Shown here: piece after piece, positions 14,041 through 23,713 of the stretch | Layout: each line of letters begins with the position of its first letter | Numbering within the stretch: the first letter of the stretch is position 1 | Assembly: GCA_902802815.1 (NCBI GenBank) | Contig: CADCNQ010000001.1 | Location: 62,001-126,000 of the forward strand | Reading direction: 5' to 3' | Source of the DNA: an uncultured Bacteroidales bacterium | GTDB taxonomy: Bacteria; Bacteroidota; Bacteroidia; Bacteroidales; Bacteroidaceae | DNA: 64,000 nt | The notes under the pieces: model-generated | What the model was told of the DNA's origin: nothing | What the model saw: the letters and a program-made list of their open reading frames with translations, nothing else | Databases searched by the model: none | Made by a program: the position numbers and the translations under genes

Positions 14041-14101
14041 TTGTCGCCCAATCGGACGGCATTTTTTTGTTTCGTGACAAATGTGACAAATGTGACACGA
14101 A
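14041..14101 (+). terminator. Right copy of the module terminator cassette
   Basis: The hairpin GTCGCCC ... CGGACGGC runs into seven T, then TTTCGTG, repeated acaaatgtg and CACGAA. The match to the left copy, in inverted orientation, is near perfect over about 60 bases, with two substitutions and one indel in the core. The gttgac words preceding it are also shared. Confidence 0.65.
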
Positions 14102-14115
14102 TATTTTGTGTACCC

Positions 14116-14328
14116 TTACTTCACGAAGTACTTCTTGCCGCCTTGGATGTAGTATCCGCGAGCAGGCTTCTGCTGGAGACGACGGCCCATGAGGTCGAAG
14201 ATGGGAGCGTTTTCGTCAGACGAAGAAGCCTCGCCAAACTTCACTTCTTTCACTCCCGACGGATCAATCGGCAGAATCTGCCCGAATTCGCACCAGCAGG
14301 AGATAAGACGAGCCTTAGAGTTCCCCAC
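14116..14328 (-). pseudogene. C-terminal remnant of a secreted surface protein
   Basis: The 70-residue open stretch ends in the typical Prevotella sorting-type tail: IFDLMGRRLQQKPARGYYI then GGKKYFVK. The rest reads like the end of a longer domain (SCWCEFGQILPIDPSGVKEVKFG). The frame can open only at a GTG inside a repeat array and has an in-frame TAA just upstream, so no signal peptide or body remains. The best explanation is the 3' relic of a larger gene cut when the module or the repeats arrived. The same tail type ends the 2484-residue gene next door. Confidence 0.6.
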
Positions 14329-14330
14329 CA

Positions 14331-14473
14331 GTCCGGTTACTTCGGACCGCGAGTCCGGTTACTTCGGACTGCGAGTTCGGTTACTTCGGACTGGCGGTTC
14401 GCTTACTTCGGGCTGACACCGAGCAGAGACCGTACTGATACCGTACAGCGACCATACTTTGGCCGTACTTATA
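14331..14473. repeat. Thirteen-unit array with strict 11-bp period
   Basis: Units of exactly 11 bases follow one another without an indel. Examples: gtccggttact and tcggaccgcga alternate for the first eight units, then ccgagcagaga, ccgtactgata, ccgtacagcga, ccatactttgg, ccgtacttata. The first half also pairs as a 22-bp repeat containing the dyad AGTCCG/CGGACT. The period is about one helical turn and is not a multiple of three, and the minus strand has TAA in many units, so it is not coding. Confidence 0.8.
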
Positions 14474-14547
14474 TGGTTGAAATACGGTAAAACTACAAAG
14501 GCTGAAATGCCCGGAAGCCTTAGAGAGAGAAGTCAATGAACGGACGC

Positions 14548-14698
14548 GTTCCAATTGTTCCAATTGTTCCAATTAAAAACGAGATACCCCCACCTTCTCT
14601 TATATGCTATATAACTATTTAATAATTAATAATAATATATATAAATAAGAAGAAATGGAATACCCTCAAAAATTAACTGGAACAACTGGAACAGGAAC
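14548..14698. repeat. Two opposed 9-bp iteron-like arrays around an AT-rich core
   Basis: gttccaatt occurs three times in tandem (14548-14574). Its near reverse complement aactggaac occurs twice plus a partial copy (14675-14698). The roughly 100 bases between are very AT-rich (TTTAATAATTAATAAT near 14600). No gene is seen from 14329 to 15033 apart from this, the 11-bp array and the terminator. The layout resembles a replication-origin or regulatory site, which is unproven. Confidence 0.6.
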
Positions 14699-14981
14699 GC
14701 AGGTCCAGTCAAAGTCTCACCTAAGAAGCAGAATTTCTTTTAGTTAGCCACTTGTATTCTTCTGTCACAAAGAGTTCACACCCCGTAAAACAGGACAGAA
14801 ACGTATCAAATTCTCCCCTATTTTGCCTTAAAAAGAATACCCCCCCTTGTTTCTGCAACGAGACCCGCACTTGCTGAAAATTGGTCTCTCTAAATCATCC
14901 TCGCCGCCAACATCTTTATCGTAAACCTGGTTTATCCCCTGACGCCGCTCCACTGAGCCACCGCCGCAGAGGTAAAAGTAA

Positions 14982-15008
14982 ACGAGCAGCCCTTACCGAG
15001 CTGCTCGT
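14982..15008 (-). terminator. Terminator of the corrinoid-uptake operon
   Basis: Nine-base perfect stem ACGAGCAGC / GCTGCTCGT with a nine-base loop. On the minus strand it is followed by TTTACTTTTACC, 26 bases after the stop of the 2484-residue gene. Confidence 0.75.
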
Positions 15009-15033
15009 CTTCTTTCACCAAAAGCCAAATGCC

Positions 15034-18000
15034 TTACTTCACATATACCTTCTGGCCATTAACAATGTAGATGCCGCTCTTCAGAGGCTTCTCCACCTTC
15101 TGACCGCTGAGGTTGTAGTAAGTCTTGCTTCCGCCATTTTCTGTTGCTTCCACATCGGTGATGCCGGTTGTGTCGGACTTCACCACATGCAGTTTGACGT
15201 ACTGCGCCTTGCCGCTCTGCGTGGCCTTGACAACAACATCGAACTCCATGCTCTCATCGGTGTTCACAACCAGAACATCATCATTCAGAGACACAATGCC
15301 CTGCAGCGACTCATCCAAAGCATCGGCAAAGGCGTAAACAACCGAACCCTCATCAGCCAAGTCGAATGCCTCGCTGACACTCTTGGAAACGGTATTCATA
15401 TCGAATGCATAGAATGTTTCGGGGCGCTGACCGTTGAAGTCGTCCATGCAGAAGTACGTTGCCGTGGTCGTACCGTAAGTATTGTACTTCGTACTTTCGA
15501 AAGTGAACGACAGAGACTTCACCGTGCCGAGCGGACGGAGGTCAACCCACTGCCAGGTGTTAACATAGTAGCGGTCTGCCTCTTCCTCTGCACGATAGTC
15601 GGCAAGATAGTACTCTACGGAGTTGCTGTTGTCGGCAGTGATGATGAGCTTGAAGTAGTCGCCCTGACCGAACGGCTTACCGCCGTCGCTGCTCATGCCG
15701 TCGCCGTTGACAATATTGTCCACCGTCCATGCATCGTTGGTGATATAGAAACCGTTGAGGACATCGCCTTCAGGATTGTTCATCACGGTGATACGACCAC
15801 CCTGCGGATATGCCACGAGATAGTTCTCGGAACCGTTCACACCGCCGCCGACAGCATTGTTGAACTGGTCGACGCTGTAGGTGTCAAAGCTGAACGATGT
15901 GGTAGTCCTGTTGGCATACATGTAGTCGTAGTAGTAGTACCACTCCGGTATAGCACCGTTGTCGAACTTGTAGGAACCGCAGACGAAGGAGCCGTTGAGG
16001 TTGTCTCCGCGCTCGAAGCTCTCCTCCGGCAGATAAAGCGTCTCGAAGGTTGCTGTGACGGCATCGCCGAGCACGTAAGCCCTGACGGTGGCTGTATCTG
16101 CCTTCTCTGCAGCATCGGTGACGATGAAGATATAGTCCGTACATTCTGTCGGCGTGGTGTTGGCCACGAAGGGCTCAAGCTCGCTGACGCTGTTGTAAAC
16201 CTGTGATTTCAGCACATTGTGCTTCTGATCCATCCACGTGAGCGTGTAAGGAGCCGCGTGAGTATCAACATTGACAAGAGCCGTCAGTTCCACTTCAGCG
16301 CCGGCCTCTACCGTCACATCAGATTCTTCACCGTCAATCACAGCTTCTGCTTCCGGCTTAACCGTCTCGGGACGCTGACCGTTGAAGTCGTCCATGCAGA
16401 AGTACAGAGGTGTGGTGTAACCCCATGCGTTCGTGCGTGAGCTCTCCATGTGGAAGCTCAGTTCCTCCACTGTGCCCAGCGATGAGAGGTCTACCCACTG
16501 CCAGTCGTTGACATAGTAGTGGTCTGCCTCGTTTTCTGACGTATAGTCTGCCAGATAGTATTCCACTGTCTTGGCGTCGTCTTCATCAGCCGTAATAATG
16601 AGCTTCAGGAAGTCGCCTGTTGTGAAGGCACCAGGTGTCATACCGTCGCCATTGAGGATGGCATTGACAGTTACAGCTGCATTGGTGATATAGAAACCGC
16701 TGATGACATCGCCCTCGGCATTATTGAGCACACTGACGGTCATCGGTGCAAACGAGTCCTCATAGAACACTGCATAGTTCTCAGAGTCGTTGTGACCCTT
16801 GCCCACGCATGAGTTCCACTGGTCGCTCATGATGTCGCCACCCTCGGTCTCCGTGCGGTTAGAATAGCCGAAGCCGCTCCATGAACCCCAGTCGATGCTG
16901 TAGTTGTTGGAGAACTTGTAGCTGCCGCTGAGGAACGAACCGCGATACTGCTGGTCGCCCCACAGGCCTTCCTCGATATCACCCTTCGTATCGGGACCGC
17001 GCCAGTAGCTGTTCTCTGCCAGATAGATGTCGTCGAAGGTAGCGGCAAGAGCCTCACCGGTGACGATGATGCGGCAGGTGTCATTAGCCTCAAAGTTCTG
17101 GGCATCCTTGATGTTTACATAGTAGTCGCCCGACTGTGTCGGCGTAATAGCCTTGACAATCTCCTCGCCAATGAGTTCGCTGACGACGGGCTCGCCCACC
17201 TGCTCATTCTTCTGGTTCTTCCAGGTGACGGTGAAGGGTGCCAGACCGCTGGCTACCATAACCTTCAGAGAGGTCTCTGTGCCCTCCTCCACGGTGGTCT
17301 CAGGCTCTGTGCATGCAATCATCAGTTCGATGGGCTCCATCGGAGTGGTCACGTCGCTGACGGTCTGCAGTTCGGTGGTCACACCATAGGCGCTCTCTAC
17401 GAGCACGTAAGCATTATAGGTAGTCTTTTCGCTAAGGCCACCAATCTTAATGCCGGCCTCGGTATCCTTCGTCAGCACAGCGGTGTGCTCGGAAGCCTTC
17501 ACGGTCTCTGCCGTCGGAGCCTCCTCGGTTGCAGGCAGCACTACGACATAAGCCTTGCCGGCCATGTCGGCCTTAACGCTGACCATAACCTCGTTGAAAG
17601 CTGTTGCTGCAGCTGTGGGATAGCCCTCAGCAATAACAGGAACACGTGTTCTGTTCGGGTTATATTCGTAAGCACCGATAGAGATATTCTCCTCAGGACG
17701 GGCTGTGCCGTTCACATCGGTAGTCACGTAGTCGAGCTTTACAGCCGTCAGCAGGTCACCGTCAAGAGTCGTTGCAGGCTCCAGAATGTCGTCGTTGACA
17801 AATGTAACCTGCTTGTTGATGCAGCCCGTAGCGCCGGTCTGCTCCACGAATGCGGCGAAGTCGCCGGTAGTAGAAGAGGACGCACGGAAGAAGGTCTCTC
17901 CGAAGGCAGACATGATGTTGTTCCGGAAATTAATCTTATCCAGGTTGGCGTCATTGTAGAGATTGACAGCATAGCCGTTGGTCTCGTTCTGTATGATGTT

Positions 18001-21000
18001 GTTGACAACATTGATGCCGATGCCGTAGCCGTCATCGAACTTGGAACTAGCCCAGAAGGCTGCGCCGCCGTTTTCACCCGTCATGCGGATAGTGTTGTTG
18101 GCAATGTTGACGTTCTTAACCTTTGTTCCGTTTAACTTGAAGGGGCTGTAGCTGGCATTGAGTGAAACGAGATTGATGACATTGTTGGCAATAATCATCG
18201 GAGCCTCCGCAGAAGCCTCTACCTGGCGGATATTCATCACAGCACAGTATGAGGTGGGAGCCACGTTGAACGTGTTGCCTACAATCTCTGTGGGCACGCT
18301 GTATTCGTCGCGCAACTGCATGTCGAGGACACCGACGCTTATCTTGGTGGTTACGGAAGACTCGATGACGATGGTGTTGCCAAGTATCTTTGCACCCAAC
18401 TCATCCATCACATAGATAGCCTTCTGACCATTGTTCTTAAAGGTGTTGCCCTCGATGATGCCGCCTACTTCCTTGGGCAGAGCCACATAGTTTGTGCCGC
18501 CCATCGACACGCCCATCTTACCGCCTTCGAGGAGACAGTTGCGGACGGTCAGGTAGTCATTGTTCTTGTTTTCCTCATCGATGATGGTATGACCTATAAG
18601 GCAGACATCCTCACCGGAATTAGCCGTGCAGACAGGAGCGTGTAGATAGCAGTTGTCAATGGTGACATGACGGCTTTCGTCCTTCACCATCACTACGGCC
18701 TTGTAAGCCTTGTCTGTGGTATAGACCTCGAGGTTCTTCAGCGTGACATAGCTTGCCTGATAAAGCGTGATGACACCATAGTCCTTCTTGTGCTGGTCGT
18801 CGGAATAGCCTCCTGTGGTGTAATTGTTCTCGTAAATCTTCACATCGCGCTCACCGCTTTCGCTTTCAATGGTGAGTGTGTTGGTGGCACCCATACCCTT
18901 GATGTAAGGCACGCGAACCTTTTCGTTGTACTCACCTGCCTTAATCTTCAAGACAACGGGACCTTCCATACCCAGTGTACCGAAGTCGTCGATGGCGGCC
19001 TGAATGGTGGAATAGGTACCACCCTCTCCTACCGTATAGACACCGCTCTTGCCGCTGGCAACGGTAACGTTGGCAGTAGCAGGCTCCGTCACATCAACGG
19101 CCTCACCGCTGACAACGATGCTGTTCAGTGTCGCTGCTGCCGTCATACCGACAGTGGCGTCCGACTTCAGGTCGTAGGTGAGCCAGAAATAATAGGTGCC
19201 GCTGTTGGTGATGCTGTACGAACCGCTGAATTCCTCGTTGGCCGAGAATGTGGTCGTCATACCCGTCTGATAGATATGGTAAGCCTGAACAGCATCGCCG
19301 TCAATGCCGCTGACGTTGAACGAAGTTACCTCTGCGGGTGTCAGTTCACCCTTGGCCTCCACCATTATCTTGAGCATTCGGACATCGGCCTGTCCCTTGA
19401 GCACTTCGCTCACGCTCAAGTCTTCCGTAGTGACAGAAGTCACGACGACGTCACTCTTCTTGTAACCCTCGGCAACAATACCGAAGTTGGGTTTGGTGTA
19501 ACTGCCCTTGCCCACGTATTTCAGCGTGAGCTTGCCACCCTCAAAGTCAGCATCGCTAACGATGGGGTCGAACTTAGCCGACGAGCCGGTGAGGTCAACG
19601 ATAAGGTTGTCGTCATTGACTTCAACTCCCTTGTATATATAAAGGTGTGCGTTGTAGGCAAATGTGATACCGAGATTGGTAAGCTTGATGCTCTCGGCCT
19701 TGCCAGCAGGAGCAAGTGTGAGGGTTGCCTCTACACCGTCGGCACCGTCGCCCTCTGCACCGCCGTCGTCATAGACATTCACCTTCTGACCGAGTGCGAG
19801 ATTTAATGTGCCGTGATTGCCGGCAGTCAGGAGCACCTGATTCTTCAGCGTACGGGCACCTTCAGGGTCGCCGGCAGTAGCGGGAACATCGGCAGCACCT
19901 ATGTGTGCGCTGACGAGAGAGGCATCGATGCTCTCATTCTCAGTGGCATCGGCCTTGATGTCAGCCTTCAGAGTGAACAGGTTGTCACCTTCCGCAAGTG
20001 TGGCGGGTTCAGAGAAAGATATTTCAACCTCAGCAGCGGCAGCAGCCTCGCCGAGTTTGCTCTCGCCCTTCCATACACTTACCTTAGCGATGTTTGCCTC
20101 AGAACCCTTCAGGTTGACCTTCACCTGGTCTACAGCAAGGGCATTGAGGTTACCCTCCGTCTTGACATTGATGGTGAGCAGTTCCTGTTCGGTGGCGCCT
20201 ATTGATACATCGCCGGTGACTGTCTGTGTAGCCTCCAGAGCGGTGACTTCCATCTCCTTGGACTGATATTCGGAGACAGTGGCCTTCCAGCCGTCGAGAG
20301 TATAAGAGGAGTATGAAGCATTCGGATTGAATACTATGGTCAGTGCACCGTCTTCTGCCGTAGAGCGGATGGTAGTGCCCGGACCAACTTCCTGCTGGGC
20401 ATTGTCGTTGAGTTCCCAGAGCTTGATACCGGTTGTTCCTTGTCCTGCATAGATTTCAAACTTGGCATGGGTACCATAAGAAGAGCTGGCATAATAGACG
20501 GCGAATGAGGCAAAGTCAATTTGACAAACCATACCATCGTGCTTCGGAACGAAGATATTGATGCGGTCGTCAGTACCATACTCATATTTTGTAGAGTACT
20601 CGCTGGCAGGCTTTGTCTCGAAGTCCATCGAACCGTTGACCGTCTTGGTGACTGTACCCTGTCCGCTACCGTTTATGACAATGTTCTTCACTGTGCGCTC
20701 TGCCGGTGTGGACTCTGAAGGAGTTTCCGTCTTCTCCGCACCGTTGACCAAAGCCGTAACGCTGACAAGTTCTGCACGTACCACCTGATCGTTCAGGACT
20801 TCATCGCTGATATTGTATTTCAGGGTGAACTGATTTTCGCCTTCAACCAATGTCTGAGGCTCATCTGCTACGATAACAACATTTGCTCCAGTAACATCTG
20901 CTTCACCCACTTTGGTACTACCGAAATAAAGAGAAGCTTTCGTGGCAAAAGCAAAGTTCTCACCGGCATTGAATGCCATCTTTGTCACCTGCATTGCAGG

Positions 21001-22488
21001 TTCTGTGTTTTGGGTGATGACATTTACGCTCAACATATCCTGATTAAGGTCACCTGCAGCTACTGTTTCAGAGGAAAGCGGCGATGAAACCAGATAGTCG
21101 AAATCCATGGGCTGCGGAACAAAGAGACTTACAGTGGCCTCAAAGCCGTCTGCCTCAATGGAATTGCTGGCATCGCTGTAGAGCACTACGGTCAGAGAGC
21201 CGTCCTCAGCAGTAGAGCGGACGATGCCTGTCTCACCCTGCTGAAGAGTCTTAATAAGGTTGGCCGCATTGACTTCCTGACCGGCATAGATGCGCAGTTC
21301 CTGATTATAGAGTGAACCGTGCCAAATCTTGTTTATGGTAAAGTTAACCATCACCTTCTTTCCGGCAGCACCGGAGAGGAAGGTCACCTGACCATTGGTC
21401 TTGGAAAGAATTCCGCCGTCCTTACCGCCCTCGTCGAAGAATGACAGCGGTGTCTCGGTCACGGTCACGGTCTGCGGCGTGGCAGTCATGAAGACCAGGG
21501 CCGGATTCTCTATCTCAACAGCCGAACCTGCCGTAAAGGGAGTGATGCCCTCAGGCCGGGCCATCGTCGTCACCTTCGTAATGTCAACCTGCACCTTGCC
21601 ACCTATGGCTGCAGTGCCGAGGAAGTCTCCCGTCACGGTGAAGACGGTCGTGCCGTCTGAAGGAGCTTCGTTCAGCACGAACTTATAATTGTCGCCGTCG
21701 CTCTCCACGGTAGCGGCAACCTGCACATCGCCCTTGAAAAGTTTCAGGGCTGTGGGGTCAACCACGCCCTCATTCTTTGTCATGGTGAAGCAGATGGCGG
21801 TCACATTGTCGGGATTCATTACCCCGGTAGCCGTCACGAACGCATTGGCCAAAGCCACGTTCTGCTTCGTAGAAAGCTGACCGCCAATACCGTCATAGTT
21901 GCTGCCGGCACCGGTGATGGTCATGTTCTCAAGAGTGACGACCTTAACCTTTGCCACCCATCCCTCACATTCATTGGAATTGCGGTGCATAAATCCCACC
22001 GACAATGCTCCATCAGCGGTGCCTGACGTGTAAACAGCAGGGAGTGAGGGTTTGTTGTCGTTGTTGATTTTTTCGGCAATAAGCGTTCCGGACATGCCGG
22101 CAAGACTGGATGAACTCGTAATTGCACTTGTGGACGACGGCCAATTGAAAGAATCGTCGGCATCGGCGATGCCATCGTACAGATTCACATACAAATAGTA
22201 CGAATTACTGTACTGGTCCAAGTCAATTTTTTCAAAAGTGATTTGAACAGACTTACCTGCTTCTGCCGGCTTAAACACCGTCAAAGACTGGGAATTGTAA
22301 GAATTGTTGTCAACAACGTTTTCCGTACCCCAAGGTTCGTAAAACGTGATGACCTCATCAGAAGCGACCTCGATGGTCTGCTTGCCTAACTGCAGTTGAC
22401 TGATCTCGCGATCTGCCCATGCCGCCATTGGGATGAGCAACGTGAGAAGCAACAGCCACAGATGTCTTTTAAATGTTTGTTGTTTCAT
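15034..22488 (-). CDS. Giant surface protein (2484 aa) with beta-helix and two DUF4465 domains, last gene of the cobalamin-riboswitch operon
   Basis: A signal peptide (MKQQTFKRHLWLLLLTLL...) is followed by several CUB-like/beta-sandwich repeats (residues about 30-1150) in which the EVTALEATQTV-type strand and AEDGALTIVF phrases recur. A right-handed beta-helix comes next (about 1156-1610; GGTYSTIQAAIDDFG opens it), then Fn3/Ig-like strands. Two DUF4465 domains lie at about 1816-2034 and 2146-2356, both ending YFCMDDFNGQRPE. The C-terminus is the sorting-type tail YYNLSGQKV ... GQKVYVK. Some DUF4465-type proteins in gut Bacteroidetes are reported to bind corrinoids at the surface (from memory, BtuH-type). 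Operon position supports a corrinoid-capture role here. The length is far above a usual DUF4465 protein. Confidence 0.75.
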   Translation of the reverse strand: MKQQTFKRHLWLLLLTLLIPMAAWADREISQLQLGKQTIEVASDEVITFYEPWGTENVVDNNSYNSQSLTVFKPAEAGKSVQITFEKIDLDQYSNSYYLYVNLYDGIADADDSFNWPSSTSAITSSSSLAGMSGTLIAEKINNDNKPSLPAVYTSGTADGALSVGFMHRNSNECEGWVAKVKVVTLENMTITGAGSNYDGIGGQLSTKQNVALANAFVTATGVMNPDNVTAICFTMTKNEGVVDPTALKLFKGDVQVAATVESDGDNYKFVLNEAPSDGTTVFTVTGDFLGTAAIGGKVQVDITKVTTMARPEGITPFTAGSAVEIENPALVFMTATPQTVTVTETPLSFFDEGGKDGGILSKTNGQVTFLSGAAGKKVMVNFTINKIWHGSLYNQELRIYAGQEVNAANLIKTLQQGETGIVRSTAEDGSLTVVLYSDASNSIEADGFEATVSLFVPQPMDFDYLVSSPLSSETVAAGDLNQDMLSVNVITQNTEPAMQVTKMAFNAGENFAFATKASLYFGSTKVGEADVTGANVVIVADEPQTLVEGENQFTLKYNISDEVLNDQVVRAELVSVTALVNGAEKTETPSESTPAERTVKNIVINGSGQGTVTKTVNGSMDFETKPASEYSTKYEYGTDDRINIFVPKHDGMVCQIDFASFAVYYASSSYGTHAKFEIYAGQGTTGIKLWELNDNAQQEVGPGTTIRSTAEDGALTIVFNPNASYSSYTLDGWKATVSEYQSKEMEVTALEATQTVTGDVSIGATEQELLTINVKTEGNLNALAVDQVKVNLKGSEANIAKVSVWKGESKLGEAAAAAEVEISFSEPATLAEGDNLFTLKADIKADATENESIDASLVSAHIGAADVPATAGDPEGARTLKNQVLLTAGNHGTLNLALGQKVNVYDDGGAEGDGADGVEATLTLAPAGKAESIKLTNLGITFAYNAHLYIYKGVEVNDDNLIVDLTGSSAKFDPIVSDADFEGGKLTLKYVGKGSYTKPNFGIVAEGYKKSDVVVTSVTTEDLSVSEVLKGQADVRMLKIMVEAKGELTPAEVTSFNVSGIDGDAVQAYHIYQTGMTTTFSANEEFSGSYSITNSGTYYFWLTYDLKSDATVGMTAAATLNSIVVSGEAVDVTEPATANVTVASGKSGVYTVGEGGTYSTIQAAIDDFGTLGMEGPVVLKIKAGEYNEKVRVPYIKGMGATNTLTIESESGERDVKIYENNYTTGGYSDDQHKKDYGVITLYQASYVTLKNLEVYTTDKAYKAVVMVKDESRHVTIDNCYLHAPVCTANSGEDVCLIGHTIIDEENKNNDYLTVRNCLLEGGKMGVSMGGTNYVALPKEVGGIIEGNTFKNNGQKAIYVMDELGAKILGNTIVIESSVTTKISVGVLDMQLRDEYSVPTEIVGNTFNVAPTSYCAVMNIRQVEASAEAPMIIANNVINLVSLNASYSPFKLNGTKVKNVNIANNTIRMTGENGGAAFWASSKFDDGYGIGINVVNNIIQNETNGYAVNLYNDANLDKINFRNNIMSAFGETFFRASSSTTGDFAAFVEQTGATGCINKQVTFVNDDILEPATTLDGDLLTAVKLDYVTTDVNGTARPEENISIGAYEYNPNRTRVPVIAEGYPTAAATAFNEVMVSVKADMAGKAYVVVLPATEEAPTAETVKASEHTAVLTKDTEAGIKIGGLSEKTTYNAYVLVESAYGVTTELQTVSDVTTPMEPIELMIACTEPETTVEEGTETSLKVMVASGLAPFTVTWKNQKNEQVGEPVVSELIGEEIVKAITPTQSGDYYVNIKDAQNFEANDTCRIIVTGEALAATFDDIYLAENSYWRGPDTKGDIEEGLWGDQQYRGSFLSGSYKFSNNYSIDWGSWSGFGYSNRTETEGGDIMSDQWNSCVGKGHNDSENYAVFYEDSFAPMTVSVLNNAEGDVISGFYITNAAVTVNAILNGDGMTPGAFTTGDFLKLIITADEDDAKTVEYYLADYTSENEADHYYVNDWQWVDLSSLGTVEELSFHMESSRTNAWGYTTPLYFCMDDFNGQRPETVKPEAEAVIDGEESDVTVEAGAEVELTALVNVDTHAAPYTLTWMDQKHNVLKSQVYNSVSELEPFVANTTPTECTDYIFIVTDAAEKADTATVRAYVLGDAVTATFETLYLPEESFERGDNLNGSFVCGSYKFDNGAIPEWYYYYDYMYANRTTTSFSFDTYSVDQFNNAVGGGVNGSENYLVAYPQGGRITVMNNPEGDVLNGFYITNDAWTVDNIVNGDGMSSDGGKPFGQGDYFKLIITADNSNSVEYYLADYRAEEEADRYYVNTWQWVDLRPLGTVKSLSFTFESTKYNTYGTTTATYFCMDDFNGQRPETFYAFDMNTVSKSVSEAFDLADEGSVVYAFADALDESLQGIVSLNDDVLVVNTDESMEFDVVVKATQSGKAQYVKLHVVKSDTTGITDVEATENGGSKTYYNLSGQKVEKPLKSGIYIVNGQKVYVK

Positions 22489-22555
22489 AATGGTTTAGTA
22501 TATAGATGTTGTATTATGTATAATGGTTACAAACTAAATCATATGAGTTTTGCCA

Positions 22556-23704
22556 CTACGGGGCGACGAAATACGCCTTTCCCTCCAATCCCAGTTCAGG
22601 ATGCGCAATGCCGATGAGGCTGCGCAGGAGACGCTCCGGATGGAAGGGGACCTCCTCGAAGAAACCGCTCGTGCGGGTGTCGCAGACATACAGCTGAGCC
22701 TGAGTGCCCTTCAGCAACGGAGTGTCCTTTGTGATTTCCTCCTTGGTAATCATACCGCCCGTCTTCACCAGCCAGAAATCACGCTCCGTAGTGGTAAGGG
22801 CCTTCTCTGCAACACGCTCCTTGGACAGCGTAGTGGCACCGGCACCCGGCACATCGGCAAACAGATAGTCGAATCCCGCATCCCGATAGAGCAAACCCAT
22901 CGTGCTCTCTCCGCCGGCCACATACCAATGACCGCTCACAGGCATATCCACCAGCAGCTTCGGACGGTAAGCCGACGCAGGCAGCTGCCTCACCATACCG
23001 ACCATGCGCAGATATTCCCCTTCCACAGCGTCGAACAGGCTGTCGGCTCTCTCCCCCACTCCGAACAGACGTCCGTAGAAGCGCATCCATTCGGCACGCG
23101 CAAGGGGAGACTTCTCCATGTAATCGGCACATTGTATGATGGGAATACCCATACGCTCCATCTTGCCGTAACCGCCGTTGTCCTCAAAAGGTGTCGGCAT
23201 GAGAGCATCCGGCTCCAAATCCATGATACGTTCGAGATTGGGGGACAGACCGCTGCCGAGATTCATGATATGCCCCGACTTCACTCCCTCGTGCACCCAC
23301 GGAAGACTGATATATTCCAATTCGCACACTCCCGCCACAGCGTCCTGCACCCCCAGTTCTCCCAAAAGGGCACAGTGCACCGATGTGAACACAGCTGCTT
23401 TCCTGAGCGGCTGGCGTATCTCATAGTGCTGAAGGCTCTCGCCCTCATGCCACGGGTCGAGGATATTCACCTCAATGCGGTCGCGGTATTGCACCATAGT
23501 GATATTGCGTGCATGACGAAAAGCTATGGTGTCGCCCTTTTCGTCAGCCGTAGAGGTCCTGCCCCCCGTGCAGGAGAGAAAGAAGAGCACCGACAGGAGT
23601 GCCGGTACAGAAATGGCGCGTACGGCCAGCGACCCTTCACGGGCCACCGGCAGCACGACTTTTTGCAGAAAGTAAAATATATATTTTTTGTTGTTCACTT
23701 TCAT
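22556..23704 (-). CDS. btuF: BtuF-like periplasmic substrate-binding lipoprotein
   Basis: 382 residues with a hydrophobic leader ending in a lipobox-like FFLSC near residue 45. It follows the class III binding-protein pattern of corrinoid/iron-siderophore ABC systems: RIEVNILDPW, then CALLGELGVQDAVAGV, NLERIMDLEPDALMPTPF, IPIIQCADYMEKSPLARAEWMRFYG, and a second lobe from about residue 250. It would hand corrinoid or a related ligand to an inner-membrane BtuCD-type permease that is not in this window. It starts nine bases after the DUF4465 gene stop. The N-terminus is long before the Cys, so a later start is possible. Ligand is inferred from the riboswitch. Confidence 0.8.
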   Translation of the reverse strand: MKVNNKKYIFYFLQKVVLPVAREGSLAVRAISVPALLSVLFFLSCTGGRTSTADEKGDTIAFRHARNITMVQYRDRIEVNILDPWHEGESLQHYEIRQPLRKAAVFTSVHCALLGELGVQDAVAGVCELEYISLPWVHEGVKSGHIMNLGSGLSPNLERIMDLEPDALMPTPFEDNGGYGKMERMGIPIIQCADYMEKSPLARAEWMRFYGRLFGVGERADSLFDAVEGEYLRMVGMVRQLPASAYRPKLLVDMPVSGHWYVAGGESTMGLLYRDAGFDYLFADVPGAGATTLSKERVAEKALTTTERDFWLVKTGGMITKEEITKDTPLLKGTQAQLYVCDTRTSGFFEEVPFHPERLLRSLIGIAHPELGLEGKAYFVAP

Positions 23705-23713
23705 GATTTACAA

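Noticed and set aside
1847..14101. Composite transposon or integrated conjugative element
   Set aside because: No transposase, integrase, relaxase or target-site duplication was seen; the inverted cassettes look like terminators.
13966..14490. 174-residue plus-strand gene spanning the right terminator and 11-bp array
   Set aside because: It is opposite the gene remnant and reads through a terminator and a non-triplet repeat array; no domain.
14881..16206. Long plus-strand open frame opposite the 2484-residue gene
   Set aside because: It is antisense to a gene with signal peptide, domains and C-terminal tail; the translation is low in recognisable features and rich in Val/His/Arg typical of shadow frames. 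The same holds for the long plus-strand frames at 18667-19806, 22550-24547, 24806-25972 and 26111-27064.
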